In this document: one piece after another, positions 1-12,988 of the stretch | How positions within the stretch are numbered: position 1 is the first letter of the stretch | Layout of the letters: every line of letters starts with the position of its first letter | DNA from: Anthostomella pinea | Taxonomy: Eukaryota; Ascomycota; Sordariomycetes; Xylariales; Xylariaceae | Assembly (NCBI GenBank): GCA_963556695.1 | Contig: CAUWAG010000012.1 | Coordinates: 2,728,001-2,792,000 of the forward strand | Length of the DNA: 64,000 nt | Reading direction: 5' to 3' | Made by a program: the position numbers and the translations under genes | The notes under the pieces: generated by a model | What the model saw: the letters and a program-made list of their open reading frames with translations, nothing else | Told to the model about the DNA's origin: nothing | Databases searched by the model: none

Positions 1-743
1 CTCGTAGTGGCGCCTAACGTCGTCATCATGAGACCAGAGGGTGAGCTGCTCGTATATTTCACCAAGCTTGCTGTGGCCAAGAACCTCCCTGTTGACTTCG
101 AGAGTGACCTTGCTTATTTTGGCACCCAGCCGCGTCCGTCTCTCGCCAATGAGAGTGTTGATGCGCTTCTTCTCGTCGATTTCTAGGATCTGAGCTATAG
201 TCTCATAAGTCTTCGCAGGGTGAGGCACGCGGCCCTCTAGTGCTGGGTAGATGGGACTGTCGGGGAGTATGAGGTTGAGGGCCTGAGTGTACTGGGACCG
301 ATCACCCTGGGCACGGGCGTAGTCGATGAACTTGTCAACGACGTCCTGGCACTTGTGCATCTCATTGGCATCTCGGAATATCTCAGCGAGTTTGAGAGCT
401 GCATGCTGATACTGGCGCAAGGTCTTGGCACCTTGCTTCTCGTAGAGCTTGACCAAGCCTTGCCATGCCTGGGCATCCGGGCGAATGTCGGTTGCCGTCT
501 TGTATGCATCCTCGGCAAGGTCTAGCTTGTTCTGCTTGTCCAGAGCAAAAGCTTTGAAGACGTACCTACAAACAGGTCAGATACCGTCATGGCGGTGATC
601 GGCAGGTGGGAGGGGCAACCATACGCCTGGTAGTTCTTGGGGTCTTTGTTGATGACATTCTCAGCCTGGGCCAGGGCCTCATCCCACTTCTGCTGGCGAA
701 TAGCATCGTTGATGGTCTTCAGCGAGGCCTTGATACTTGCCAT
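1..743 (-). CDS. SKI3: Superkiller protein 3 (Ski3/TTC37-like), N-terminal part; runs off the window
   Basis: The minus-strand gene begins at ATG 743-741 and leaves the window at base 1. Exon 1 is 743-625 and exon 2 starts at 565; a 59-nt intron (624-566, donor GTATGG, acceptor TGTAG) joins them in frame as ..NYQAY-VFKAFALDKQ... The first residues (MASIKASLKTINDAIRQQKW) and the following helix pairs (DEALAQAENVINKDPKNYQAY, then AEDAYKTATDIRPDAQAWQG and KLYEKQGA) are tetratricopeptide repeats in the arrangement of fungal Ski3. Ski3 is the scaffold of the cytoplasmic Ski2-Ski3-Ski8 complex that feeds mRNA into the exosome for 3'-5' decay (family knowledge). About 225 codons are visible, a minor part of a protein usually over 1,300 residues. 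It shares a roughly 850-bp divergent intergenic region with the GH5 gene. Another TPR protein is possible but less likely. Confidence 0.8.
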
Positions 744-1594
744 GTCGGGGAAGGTGAATATGAGATGCTCGTGTGTGTCATGTCAGGTCGTCTTCTGTTG
801 TTGGGACAGGCTGGCAGGGCAGGGAGGTAGGAGTCTGCAGAAGTGGCTCTGTCATTTCATCATTAACTTGGTTAAGTTGTTACTGCAACTGGTGGCACTG
901 TTTGGGCCGACTTCGTTGTTCGCAGTGGGAAAATGCAGGTGCGGCGAAACATCGGTCCAAATCACCCGCCCTGCTAGCGTCAAGGCCCTGGAGCTTGGGC
1001 ACGGGCGCCGCGGGCGCCGCTTGATCTTCGGAGTACCTAGATTGCTTGGTTGTTAACCCCACAATTCTGCAGGTGATCGGCAATCGGGGAATTGTGGACC
1101 TGTGAGAGCGGGGGCTGCATCTTCCAAATCAGGCTGCGCGGGCACGGGCGTGACGGGATTGGGGACATGGAGGGCACCGTGCTCTTCATCGCTATCATGG
1201 CCGTCATGATAATTATTAGAGATTATATCTATAATCTGCCTGTATCAATACACCGTCCTCTCCCCTCCGTCCTCTTCCTACTGAACCTCCCGTTTATCAC
1301 TACTTTTGCCCGAAACATAGACTAACACGTAGTCATACCTAGTGCTTGACTCTCTCTGATCTGCGACGGCTGATCTGCCGTTCAGCTCATGCGGCTGGCC
1401 TACCGCCAACAAGTCCAGGCCACCCTGTCACCTCCCCCTGTATCAAACATCGTCACTGCGTCATTACGGTACTGCTACGTTAGTTCTGCACCATTAATAT
1501 ACCTACTTGATTACAACAGCCTGCATCCTCATCTCGACCACGCAACACTCACTTGGACCAACCCGTACCCGCCAGCTCTTCCAGTTCGTTTTCC
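744..1594. other. Divergent intergenic region
   Basis: No convincing gene is seen. The interval separates the diverging SKI3 and GH5 genes and must hold both promoters and 5' leaders. The pyrimidine-rich stretch just before 1595 resembles a fungal 5' leader. Confidence 0.6.
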
Positions 1595-3997
1595 ATGGCT
1601 TCACTTCGTCTCACGATCGAGAATGGCAAATTCAGCGATGAGCATGGTCGCCATGTTCTGCTAAGGGGTATTAATGTTGGAGGCGACGCCAAACTCCCCA
1701 GTGAACCCGACATTCCCTCGCACATTGCCGACGACTTCTTCGATGGCGACAATGTCAAGTTCCACGGTCGCCCGTTCCGCAAGGAAGACGCCCACATCCA
1801 CTTCTCCCGCCTGAAGCGCTTCGGTTACAATACCATCCGGTACATCTTCACCTGGGAGGCCATCGAGGCTGCTGGTCCGGGGAGGTACGACGAGGAGTGG
1901 ATTCAGCACACCATTGATGTCCTGAGGGCAGCTAGAGACTATGGCTTCTACATATTCATGGACCCGCACCAGGACGTGGTCAGTCGCTGGCGCGTCCCCC
2001 GTCTTTTCTCCCCCTTCCATGTTAACTTGTTCGTCAACAGTGGTCGCGCTATTCCGGCGGGTCGGGTGCGCCCATGTGGACGGTATATGCTTGTGGCCTG
2101 AACCCCCAGAGCTTCGCCGCTACCGAAGCCGCCATCGTCCACAATACCTATCCCGAGCCCGAGAAGTTCCCCAAAATGATCTGGTCTACCAACTATTACC
2201 GATTGGCCGTCGCGACCATGTTCACCTTCTTCTTTGCCGGCCGAGACTTCGCACCGAAATGCATTATAGACGGGATGAACATTCAAGACTACCTGCAGGG
2301 ACATTTCATAGGGGCTTGCGCACATCTCGCCAAGCGGATACACGAGGCTGGGGAGATAGAGAACGACATCGTCTTTGGCTGGGAAAGCATGAACGAGCCG
2401 AACCGGGGCATGGTTGGGCACGTCGACTTGAGCGTCATTCCGAAGGAGCAGAACCTGAAGAAAGGTACATGCCCGACTCTCTGGCAGAGTATTTTGACAG
2501 GCTCCGGACGAGCGTGCGAGGTTGACTCCTGGGACATGGGAGGCCTGGGTCCGTACAAGGTTGGCCGCACACTCATCGACCCTCATGGCGAAATGGCATG
2601 GCTGCCACGCGACTACGACGATTCGAGGTACGGTTGGAAACGTGATCCTGATTGGAAGCTGGGAGAGTGCATTTGGGCCCAGCACGGAGTGTGGGATCCA
2701 TCTAAGGATCTGCTTCTGAAGAAGAACTATTTTCAGAAGCATCCGAGGACAGGGGATACATTGGACTACCCCAAGTTCACTAACACGTATTTCATGGAGT
2801 ACTATCGGTCTTATCGGGACAGCATAAGAGCCATCCACAAGGACGCGATTATGCTTTGTCAACCGCCGACCCTGGAAATACCCCCAAGCATCAAGGGCAC
2901 GCAAGATGACGACCCCAACATGGTCTACGCGCCGCACTACTACGACGGAATCACACTCATGACCAAGAAGTGGAATAGGACGTGGAACGTGGATGTGTTC
3001 GGCGTGCTGCGTGGGAAGTACCTACACCCTGCATTTGCCATCAAGATCGGAGAGACAGCCATCCGGAACTCGTTCAAGGAACAGCTAGGAGCCATGAAAA
3101 AGGAGGGACTTGACTACATGGGAAATCATCCTTGCGTACTCACCGAGTTCGGAATCCCATACGATATGGACGACAAGTACGCCTACAAGACCGGGGATTA
3201 TTCGAGTCAATCTGCGGCTATGGATGCCAACCACTTTGCTGTGGAGGGCGCAATGATGGACGGTTACACACTGTGGCTCTATGATGCGACGGTAAGACAA
3301 CCTGCGAAATGTATGAGTGTTTCGCGTGGCTGACTGTTTCCAGAACGACCATCAGCGAGGAGACCAGTGGAACGGCGAAGATTTATCCATCTTCTCAGTA
3401 GACGATCAGAGTCTGCCTGTTTCGCCCCTACCATCAACGCTGGATTCATCCAATTCATTGGGCAATGCCCGAAAGGAGGTTGACGATGGGACGACGGTTA
3501 ATCCTACCAATCTTAAGACCAATATCACGAACCCGTCAATCTCGTCCTCTCCGCCAAGTCCGAATCCCGAATTGACCAATGCGCCTGGATATCGTGCTGC
3601 CGAGGCGTACGTGCGCCCGTCGCCGATCGTCGTGAACGGAACTATCATTAACTACGGCTTCGACCTCAAGAATTGTCAGTTCGCAATGAGCATAAGGGGA
3701 ACCAAGCCTGCATCTGAGGATCTGGTCACCACCATCTCCCTCCCCGAGTACCATTTTCCCAAGGAGCAGTGCACCTTGACAGTCAGCTCGGGCAAGTGGG
3801 AGATCAGTACGGACGACGATGAACAGGCGTGGGTGCAGAAGCTCCGGTGGTGGCATGGTGCTGGCGAACACAGCCTTAAGATCACTGGTCAGGTGCGGCC
3901 GCACAATACCCTGACCGGAACAGCGGAAGAGGCGGGTTATTTGGAGCAATGCCAGCAGAGCTACGGCATTGACTTGAAGAGCTGCAACATCATGTAA
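1595..3997 (+). CDS. GH5 subfamily 12-like cytosolic sterylglucosidase/glucosylceramidase
   Basis: Three exons: 1595-1978, 2041-3291 and 3344-3997, with introns 1979-2040 (GTCAGT..ACAG) and 3292-3343 (GTAAGA..CCAG). They give 762 residues. The ATG at 1595 has a favourable context (TTCCATGG). The family motifs are clear: N-terminal LLRGINVGGDAKLP, then FMDPHQDVWSRYSGGSGAP, which is created exactly by splicing intron 1. The acid/base Glu lies in the WESMNEPNRG motif and the nucleophile Glu in the VLTEFGIPYD motif. A C-terminal beta-rich domain follows (VNGTIINYGFDLKNCQF onward). Fungal members hydrolyse ergosteryl-beta-glucoside or glucosylceramide inside the cell. No signal peptide is visible, which fits a cytosolic enzyme. 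The substrate (sterylglucoside or glucosylceramide) cannot be decided from sequence alone. The gene looks intact. Confidence 0.9.
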
Positions 3998-6095
3998 ATA
4001 ACGTGTTGCCCTGGTTTTTGTCGATGAACACACAGATACATGACGAGATCCACCGAGGCTGTGCATCACCTTTTGCTAGGATAGGCGGATCTCAGCGACA
4101 TACATATGGCGACTGGCGTTACATTAGTGATGAACGAAATATTTTTCTAATTACACCTTGGCATCTCACAACGGAAGTGGGTAGACAGCAGGAGTGGCGA
4201 ATCCTAGATGAAACTCTTGAGCAACTGCCACACTACCCCGCGGTCAGGTATCATTGCTTGGGGTCTTTTAAGAAATGACTGCGAGCAGAGTGCTTCGTTG
4301 TCGTTTTTCGGTTTCACGTCTACTAGAAGATCCTCGGACCAGATCTTCTAGTACCCGTCTTCAAATGACGTCTCATCTGGTGAATAAGACAGAACATCTC
4401 CTATCCACGGCCGATAACTGATACGTCACCTAGGTAACAAAACATGGAAGTCACAAGTCACACGGAAACAGAGTCAACTCTGATTGGGTCATCGCGGGCC
4501 ACTAGGAGTGCGTCCGACTAACCGTATCGGGTCCCACGCCGCGGCCTAATGCATGCACGCCGCAGCCGCGGGCGCTTCGCGGACCGAGTAAACGCATCAC
4601 AACTCACGGAATACAGGATGCCAATATGCTGCGTCGCATCGTGCGTCGCTGGACCCTTGCCCCTCCCCTTCCTCGTAGTTGAGGAAGGCGAGGAGGCGAC
4701 AGCAGCGGGCAGATGGGTGGCGAGTGTCATTCTGACTGTTAATCCGATTGCTGTCGCTGCGCACGACGAAGAAGCGGGTTATGGATGGTTGAGCGACCTC
4801 TGAGGCTTTGAGACATGCATTTGGTCCATTGATCTGCAGTCGAAAGATACGCCGCGTACCTGACAGAATCCCCCAAATTCATTACGGATTACTGCCATCG
4901 GACGAAGACTAGAAAATGACTACCCGGTACATGCATGAAGCAACAGTCAACCAGCCACTTAGCATCTAGTAGACGTCGTATCGCCGTATTATCGTATCCG
5001 GAGAGCCAGTTCTGTTTTATCCAGCTCCGTGGTTGGGCTTTGCGTCTCCTAAGAGCCGCCGCACGCCTCACTAGGGGCCTATGTGAACAGACCAGAACGT
5101 TGGCAACTTGATTATCGTTCGTGAGTAACCAGCTCCGACCCGCGCCTATTGTCAGAATCCCACCCAGTCGGAAGTTGCGACTGTTGGAAATACACTTTTA
5201 CCCCTGTTTTTTGAACAGTGGAGCTGGCACTGGACACAGACCTTTGAAGGTAACGATTTCTAAGAGGAATGGCATAAACCAACCCTTGAAGTGACCTCTG
5301 GCGCTTGTTTCGAGGCCTGTCATTGACCAGCAACTGTTCAAAGAAACAGGGGGAAAAGTGTAGTGCTTGTTTGAGTCTACCATTTATTAGGCGCGAGCAG
5401 CCGCAACGCTCGAGCGTGACGGGCGCTTAGCCACATAGGGGAAGACCAAGAAAGACAAGAGTATGCCGAGCGCCGCCGAGCACGCGCTCTTCGCCCTTGC
5501 CTCACCCCCATGTCATACCATCGGGTCGTTAGCTTTCCATCCTACAACTGTCAACATAGTCCTAGCCTCCAACATCGGATTACGACTCATGAGGCGATAG
5601 ATGTCCTGCTGCCCATGTCGGTCGCTGTCATCGCTGCCGTCGTTGCCGTCACATATACCTCGATATCGACACTGGACGCTGATATCGCCGGCATGTCGTG
5701 ACTGTGTCCCGCCGCTTGACCCATGAACGTTGACTTTTGGGTGGATCGGTCAAAGAGCCAGGTACCGCAGGCTGCCAGCGGCCAGCCAGCCCAGGCCTAA
5801 GGAATAAGCCGTCGCGATCCCTGTCATCCCCATCGCCTGTTTCAATTGTCCAGAACGGATTTATCAATAGCGGTACTGATACAGATTGAGCCAACTTCTC
5901 GTCGGACCGCGTCCATCAGCGCCCGAGTCGAGTAACTCGCCATCTCGCTGTCAACACCCAACCACCTCAGCTCTCGTCGAGTCCTGCTCGAATCACGGGG
6001 ACCAGCGAGGCCCTCTCGCTATCGCGGCCGCTCACCGGCAGCGGTACAGACAAAACAAGCGGTCGACCGGTGACAGGCCGCTTACACTGTCCATC
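3998..6095. other. Intergenic region and long 5' flank of the MAPKKK gene
   Basis: Two kilobases with no convincing gene. The stretch 5500-6095 is C/T-rich and probably includes the 5' leader of the kinase gene. One perfect inverted repeat is listed separately. Confidence 0.5.
4321..4353. repeat. Perfect 12-bp inverted repeat
   Basis: TACTAGAAGATC (4321-4332) and its exact reverse complement GATCTTCTAGTA (4342-4353) are separated by 9 nt. It lies about 320 bp past the GH5 stop codon. It could be a hairpin in the 3' end of the transcript or a binding site; function is unknown. Confidence 0.7.
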
Positions 6096-9000
6096 ATGTA
6101 CCCGACTCCACAGAGAGATCCCGGGCGGACGTTCCCTCCTCCGCCGCCAACCATGTCACCTCCCGTTCAAGGACAGATGGGCGGCATGATGAACATTCCT
6201 CCCCCGCCTCCACGATACCCAAGCGCGCCGACGACGACCAACGGTGTAATACTACCTCCACCGCCCGGTCCTCCTCCAAACAGTGCTATGGGACCACACC
6301 CGCCGTGGCAAGGTAGTTGGGGTCGCACATATGATGGACGTCCCGGCTTCCACATACCGCCTCCGCCGGCTGGTGGCCCAGCAGCGTACAATCCGAAACT
6401 ACTACATCACCAGGCTTCGAATAACAATCTGGCGATACCTCCACCCCCGCCGCCGAATAACGACCACTCGACCGGCACGTACCGACCCGGGAACGATAAC
6501 AATGAGGCATTGGTGTCCGCTACATACATACCGGGAGGGGATAGCTACGGAGAGGGGGTTGGAATACCGGGCTTCTTTCCCGACGACTCGTCCACATACT
6601 CGGCAGCATCGCAGAGCACATGGCCCAGTGCGAGTTATATCAGCGGCAACAGCACCGCCATCACGACGCCAGCCGAAGATGGCGGCCCTCGAGGCCTGTA
6701 CGCGAACGCGTTCCAAAACAGAATGACGTCCACAACATCAAACTCAACCGTTGCGAACTCCGAGGTTCCTCCAGAAATGGCGGCGAAATGGCCACTTGAT
6801 CATGTCTTATTGTGGTTAGCCGCCAATGGCTTCTCCAAAGACTGGCAAGAGACGTTTAAAGGACTGAACATTCACGGATCGCATTTCCTCGAGCTTGGGA
6901 GCCAACGGGGAGGCCGCGGCAACTTTGGCATGATGCATCAGGTCGTATATCCCCGATTGATTCAGGAATGCACGGCCAGTGGCACCGGGTGGGATCCAAC
7001 AAGAGAACGAGACGAGGGGAAGAGAATGCGCCGCCACATCAGGAGTTTAGTCACTGGCAAACCTTTGGAGGGATCAAAGAATCAGTCATCTCATGCCACG
7101 AAAGATTCTTTCAGCGGTGCGCACTCCCAGAATGCCGGGACTGACATTGAGTCTCCGAGCACTCCCCTCAAGTCAAACGGCCCCGGGTCAGTTTCGCGAA
7201 GGTTCTCGGCAACAAGGTCGACGACCATGCCAACCCTCAGCGGCACAATGACCACCGAGACGAATCATCGCGCCATGTTGAAGAATATCGATATCGATAG
7301 CAGCCGAAAGCCGAGTCCAAGTACGAGTGAGTTTGGCGACAGCAGCATCCGAAGGCAGAGTCCAGGCGCGAGTCCCAAGCTTTCGACCGCGCTTTTCCCT
7401 CCTTCACCCTCTCACAGGCTCGGGTTCCATAAATCCAAGGGCAGCACCGACTCCCTTTCATCAAGTGCGGCGATATACGGTTCTGGCGTACCACCTGAAG
7501 CCGGCCAGCTCCTTCGGAATGCTCAAAGTGGTAGCGCCATTGGTGACATGATTCATGCCAGTCGCAATGATGCACGGCGGCTGGGCAACGACAGTAACCG
7601 CATATCACCCTTGGAATCATATAGTGCCGAGCCCTCCTCGGCGAAGGATAGCAAGAGCTTTTTGAGCTTCTTGAGAAAAAAGAAGCATAGGGATGACGAT
7701 GACGATTCCCCTACAAACACGAGTCCGAGCATGGCCAAGCCCCAATCGGCGGGCAGCCCATATGAAGCATCGTTGGATAGCGCCCTGGGCCACCCGATGG
7801 GAGCTTTGATGGACAATGCGCCAACGTTCAGCAGATCAAACCAGCCGAGGACGTTTATCCTCGTTACAAGTGACGGCTGGACTTATCGAATGTGTGACGT
7901 TACTGATTGTGACTCGGCAGCCGACCTGCGAGCCAACATTTGCTTCAATATGGGCCTCCCAGATCCGGGGCTGCTTCAGGTCTTTCTGACCGAGATGGGT
8001 CGAGCCAATCACGATGAGGCCTTGGAAGACCAGAGTCTCTGGATTCACAAGCGCAACCAGGGAGATGCACACGGGTCCCTGAAGCTTTTCGTCAAGTACG
8101 GAGGTTTGAATAATGAAGCTGCGGACGTCCCTTCATTGCTCGCCCCGGGTTACCAGAACACCATGGACGGGGATACCTATGCCCGCCTCAACGGTCAACG
8201 CGCGAGGTCAAGCTCGTCTCCACCTACATCGCGAAGTAACACCCTCATGGGCGATTCTCGCTCAAACGACGAGCAACTGGCAACGAAGGCTGAAGATTAC
8301 CGAATCAGGATGGAGAAACAGCAGGCGGCATACCTTGCTGAGAGGCAGCAAGCTCTCAACAAATCTTCGCCCCAAGAAGTGTCGCCGGGAGTCGGCATAG
8401 TGGGCAGGAATGTGGATTTCGATCAACCTCGAATGTCCCCGTACGAGGAAAAGAAACAGGACAATCTCTTACCACAGCGGCGAGCGCCAGCACCGCCCGG
8501 TGTCGAGACTGCCACGCTGATCAAGGCAAACTCACTGAGTAGGAGGTCAGGTCACAACTTGAGACTGTCCCAGGGGAGTTTTGACGGTGTTCCCAGTCCA
8601 AGAAGACCTGCTACGTCCACTGGGTCATACGACAACAGCCAGGAGATGGCCCAGAAACGGTCCGGCGTTACTTCGCCTCCGGCTGGATCTGCCTTAGGGG
8701 CTATGTTGAATATAGGAAGCGCCTGGGGCAGACTTGGCCGCCCAAGCGCTGGTCAAGGACAGCAACGCGCCCCTTCGCCGAACCGGAATAGTTCTGGACC
8801 TTCCGCTGGGACGGAATACTTGGAACCAAAAGGTAAGGGAGCACTGGCCAGCGTTGACTTCGGTCAGTCTGTCTCGGGCCGCAGTAGTCCACGATCTGGT
8901 TCGCCTGGTTCTCTTACCTGGAGCCGTGGTGATGTACCATTTGTCGTTCCGGACTACTCGCCTGGTGGCACCCCAATCCTCAGTACCCGGAACAAACCAC

Positions 9001-11061
9001 CCCAGCTTGAATCATTTGCTAAACTGCGTCAAACAGCACAACGAGCGCCTTCGCCCAGTGATCTCAGTCCCAGTACTGCCCATCCCAGTGCTGCCCCGTC
9101 CGGATTATCACGTACCACTAGCACGCGCCCGAAATCTCACGGCCCGGACGTGGATTTCATGGACACGGATGTACAATTTGCCAGACTCACGGAGTCCGCT
9201 GATCGGGATAATGATGACTCCGATAACGACTCAGATGATGGACTGTTCGCCATTCCTATGAGGGGTAGGCAGCCATCGGTCAAGGCCGTGCGCAAGTCGA
9301 AGAGCATCCGAGACAGTGACTCCGATGCGAGCGGCAAGAAACCAAGCCTGAGAGTCAAGACTTCAAGGTCTAGGAAAAATCTGTCCGTTTCTTTCGGCGG
9401 CTCCCCTGGCGCTGTCAAGACGCCAGATCTCGAAGACGACGAGGAGAGCATCCGGAGCGGTCGCAGTTCTCATCGCCGCACTCCTGCGACACCTGGCTCG
9501 GAGCATTGGCAATCGGATGATAGCAAGGTCAACCGGCGCAAGTCATTCATTGAGCGTGATGTGTGGGCCAACCGTCCTCCTCCCGAGGCCCTGCTGAGCA
9601 ACCTCGATGCCTTCTTCCCGGAGCTCGATCTTGATCAGCCGGTGCTTGATGAAGCTGTACTGCAGGACCTAGCGTCGCCTGTATCCCCGATTTCCGAACA
9701 GGAGGAGCTGGGAGGCAACGTCCGAGTTGAGGTTGCGACTCCTCCTGATAACAATGCTGAAGGTAGAACGTTCTACAATGAGAGCGACACCCTCGGCTCA
9801 GATGAGTCCACGCTCAAAGCACTTGAGCGTCCAGCTTCCATCGCTTCGAGCGCTCGTCGAAGCATGCGTCGGTCTGGTGGTCTCGGTCGCATGAAGTCCA
9901 TCAGAGAAGTCGCACGTGGTGCCCATGAAGCGAATAAGCGATTCACTACATCTTCAGCTGGTGGTGGAGGGGCGTCGTCTATGGTACAGCGACGCAAGAG
10001 CACCAAGATGTTTGGTGCCAATGTCGTCCAGATCCGACCCGACCGGGGTTCAATAGTCATGCCCCCGATTCCACAAGACATTCTGCCTAAGCGTCAAACT
10101 ACCTTCCGATGGTTCAAGGGTGAGCTGATTGGCAAAGGAACGTACGGTCGTGTGTACCTTGGCATGAATGCGACGACGGGTGAGTTCTTGGCCGTCAAGG
10201 AAGTGGAAGTCAACCCCAAGGCCGCTGGCGGAGACAAGAACAAGATGAAGGAGCTTCTCGCCGCTCTTGACCAAGAGATCGATACCATGCAGAACCTCGA
10301 TAACGTCAATATTGTGCAGTACTTGGGTTGTGAGAGGAAGGAGACGAGTATCAGTATCTTCCTCGAATACATTTCTGGTGGCAGTATCGGATCCTGCCTG
10401 CGAAAGCACGGCAAGTTCGAGGAGCCGGTCGTCAGCTCCCTCACTCGGCAGACACTGTCTGGCCTCGCGTACCTCCACCGGGAAGGCATCCTTCATCGCG
10501 ACCTGAAGGCCGACAACATCCTGCTGGACGTGGACGGCACGTGCAAGATCTCAGACTTTGGTATCTCCAAGAAGACGGATGACATATACGGCAACGACAA
10601 GACCAACTCGATGCAGGGCTCGGTGTTCTGGATGGCGCCCGAGGTGATCCGGTCACAGGGCGAGGGCTACAGCGCCAAGGTAGACATATGGAGTCTGGGC
10701 TGCGTGGTGCTCGAAATGTTCGCTGGACGCCGTCCCTGGAGCAAGGAAGAAGCTGTCGGCGCCATCTACAAGATCGCCAACGGTGAGACGCCACCCATTG
10801 CGGACGACGTCCGCGAGGCTATCAGTCCGTATGCGCTTGGGTTCATGTTGGACTGCTTTACTGTGTAAGTGATTCTCGCACTCATCAACGACTTGAGGCA
10901 CAAGAATGATTTTGCTAACGAGATTTTGTCACAGTGACCCGAGAGATCGGCCCACGGCCGAACGTTTGCTTAGGCGGCACGAATTCTGCGCTCTCGACGA
11001 CGATTACAATTTCTTCGATACCGAGCTTTATTCTAAGATTCGGGGGACGTTTAGTAGTTAG
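6096..11061 (+). CDS. BCK1: MAPKKK of the cell-wall-integrity cascade (Bck1/MIK1 type)
   Basis: Exon 1 is 6096-10864 and exon 2 is 10935-11061; the 70-nt intron (GTAAGT..CACAG) joins FTV-DPRDRPT. The protein is 1,631 residues. The chosen ATG at 6096 opens a proline-rich N terminus. A SAM-like domain lies near residues 226-315 (AKWPLDHVLLWLAANGF), a Ras-association/ubiquitin-like fold near 584-670 (RTFILVTSDGWTYRM), then long Ser-rich disordered stretches. The kinase domain starts near residue 1337: glycine loop GKGTYGRV, catalytic Lys in FLAVKEVEV, HRDLKADN, DFG in SDFGISKK, and MAPEVI. The C-terminal block FCALDDDYNFFDTELYSKIR is characteristic of Bck1 orthologues. In yeast Bck1 acts between Pkc1 and Mkk1/2, upstream of Slt2. 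All catalytic residues are present and the gene looks functional. Ste11 is the other SAM-plus-RA MAPKKK but is much shorter. Confidence 0.92.
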
Positions 11062-12557
11062 TTGTGCGAACCAATGACGAGCAGCCCAGGAGGCTCTCAT
11101 GAACAAGCCGAGAGATACGCAAGACGAAGATCCGATCAGTCGAATTGATGTCGAATGGGAATGTAAGAGACCAGCTTCCCTTCGATGCCTTAAAAGAAGC
11201 ACAGCCCACGTTTTCAGCACGGCGTTCGGTGAACCTCCGGTTTTTGGACGTATGAACGGGTGTTTGGAAAGGAAACCAACATTTTGGGAAAGGTCGGTTG
11301 GATTACCACGGCCGAAGCAGTCCGAGGGATGGGTTACTTGGATACTTTATGACGATCAGGACTAGATAGCAGAATAGAGGAGACTTGGTCACATGGGCGG
11401 CCCATGGCTATGTTGTATCGTAGGTACTAGTACTACGACCGTCGCCACTGCTGCTAGTCGATAGGGCTGTGTTGTATATGAATGATGGTATAGATTCTTC
11501 GATGTACTCAGTCTCTTATCTCATACAGCTGAGCGCAAGCGTCAAAGAAAGCGGTTTTCATGCCAAGTCATATCTGAAATGGAGCTGGGGAGCTGCGTGT
11601 CGACAATCCCCAGCGCCTAGTCACGTAGTTATATACCCTGCGACTGTTTCGCTTCTAGTCTTGTCATCATTTTGAGCTGGTAACTAAACACTTACTGCGC
11701 ACAGGGGTAGAAGTAAAAGGTGCTGAGTAATGCTTCTTCTATCTTTTACTTTTGAGCCCAGGGGCAGAATTATTGTACTGCCACCCTCATAAGTCTCCGT
11801 ACGCGCATGTTAACAAAACTCCAGATTACCAGTAAGAGCATCAGAAATATTGGAATAAGCACCATGGAATAAGCGTCAAGCACGGCTAATAAAAATCCAA
11901 CTGCTTGTTCCGGCATGCTTATTCTGATTTGATAAATCTACCGTCGTTTGCTGGAAGGGTCGTGCACGGAGACTTATGAGGGATCAATGTATCTCCTACT
12001 TTCGAGTCTGGGTGAGGGAGTAGTGGTTTACTCCCGTCGCCCCTTCGTAACGGCAGCATCGGGGTGCTTTCCCCAGCATCGTGGTGCTTTCCCCAGCGTC
12101 GCAGATGACGCTGCATCACCACGCCCTGTGGCAGTCACTTGTTGATGTAGATGGCTACTTCTCCCGAACATGAAAGCCTCTGGTATTACCTACTCCCTGT
12201 ACCTTCCCTGTCCGTGATCCCACGTCTCCTCTGTCCATCTTCCGACGCCCAGTAGCCTGCAGCTGGTTCACAACAACAACAACAACTTTCGGAATACATC
12301 AAGCATACAACCAGACCGTCGCCATCGCTACGTATCAAAAAGCACTCACACCATTACCACTTTGCACTTTTACTCTTCATCTCGCGACACCGACAATTCC
12401 GCAGCTACTACTACCACAGCCTTCGAGATACGCTCGGAATACAACCAGGTCATCCATCGCTATCGCCGTACAGCACACTCTGCACAAGGAAGCTCGTCAT
12501 TCCCCACCACGCAACACAGCGACAGTCTACAGATAACGTTCGACGATCCCCGACAAG
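11062..12557. other. Intergenic region with a MITE and a long untranslated leader
   Basis: After the MAPKKK stop there is about 700 bp without a gene, then the MITE-like element at 11784-11982. Sequence from about 12160 to 12557 is C/A-rich with CAACAACAACAACAA runs, the look of a fungal 5' leader for the small ORF at 12558. Confidence 0.5.
11784..11982. mobile_element. MITE-like element, copy 1 (199 bp)
   Basis: The ends are a perfect 17-bp terminal inverted repeat: CCCTCATAAGTCTCCGT at 11784-11800 and ACGGAGACTTATGAGGG at 11966-11982. Short, non-coding and rich in GGAATAAGC-type motifs. A diverged second copy of the same length lies at 12989-13186 and shares the ends and the internal ATAAGCAC.ATG.AATAAGC block. 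No clear target-site duplication is visible. Confidence 0.7.
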
Positions 12558-12830
12558 ATGTGTTCGCGGAGATGGCAACAGCGGTATTGTGATCGTTGCA
12601 GAACATGGATCGGAGATATGAGGCCGATTGGCTTCGATAGATGTGCGGAGGCACGGCGAGCTGGCATCCCGGCACGGCAATGCAACGACATCAATCATAG
12701 CCCGCCGATCATGTACGCCCAACCGGGCCCGTGTAACCGTGGGCCGTGTTCGCAAGAAGCATGGGATTTTGGGGGGATTTGGGGCGAGCTTATACGGGAA
12801 GCCTGGGACCGCTTCGGTGGTAGCGCTTGA
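12558..12830 (+). CDS. Small cysteine-containing hypothetical protein (90 aa)
   Basis: ATG at 12558 follows a long leader-like sequence; the reading frame is intronless and encodes 90 residues. The N terminus has closely spaced cysteines (MCSRRWQQRYCDRCRTW, later DRC and RQC) with flanking basic residues, resembling a small zinc-binding cluster. The second half contains CNRGPCSQEAWDFGG. No signal peptide or membrane segment is seen. I do not recognise the family. An overlapping frame at 12628-12885 is also open, so coding status is uncertain. The gene lies between the two MITE copies. Confidence 0.4.
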   Translation: MCSRRWQQRYCDRCRTWIGDMRPIGFDRCAEARRAGIPARQCNDINHSPPIMYAQPGPCNRGPCSQEAWDFGGIWGELIREAWDRFGGSA

Positions 12831-12988
12831 CTTGGAGTTTCCTGCTGGTTGTTGTGGAATTACTTGGGTGTGGTGGGTTTACTGAGCGGTATTCGGTATG
12901 GAGTTGTGGTGCTGTTAGCGTATAGGTCTTTGGACCCAGGTCTTTTCTAATAAATAGATTACTTTCGGCTCATGAAACACTGAACCCT

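Noticed and set aside
1948..2937. 329-codon open frame on the minus strand
   Set aside because: Antisense shadow of the GH5 gene, whose plus-strand frame carries the catalytic motifs and proper splice sites.
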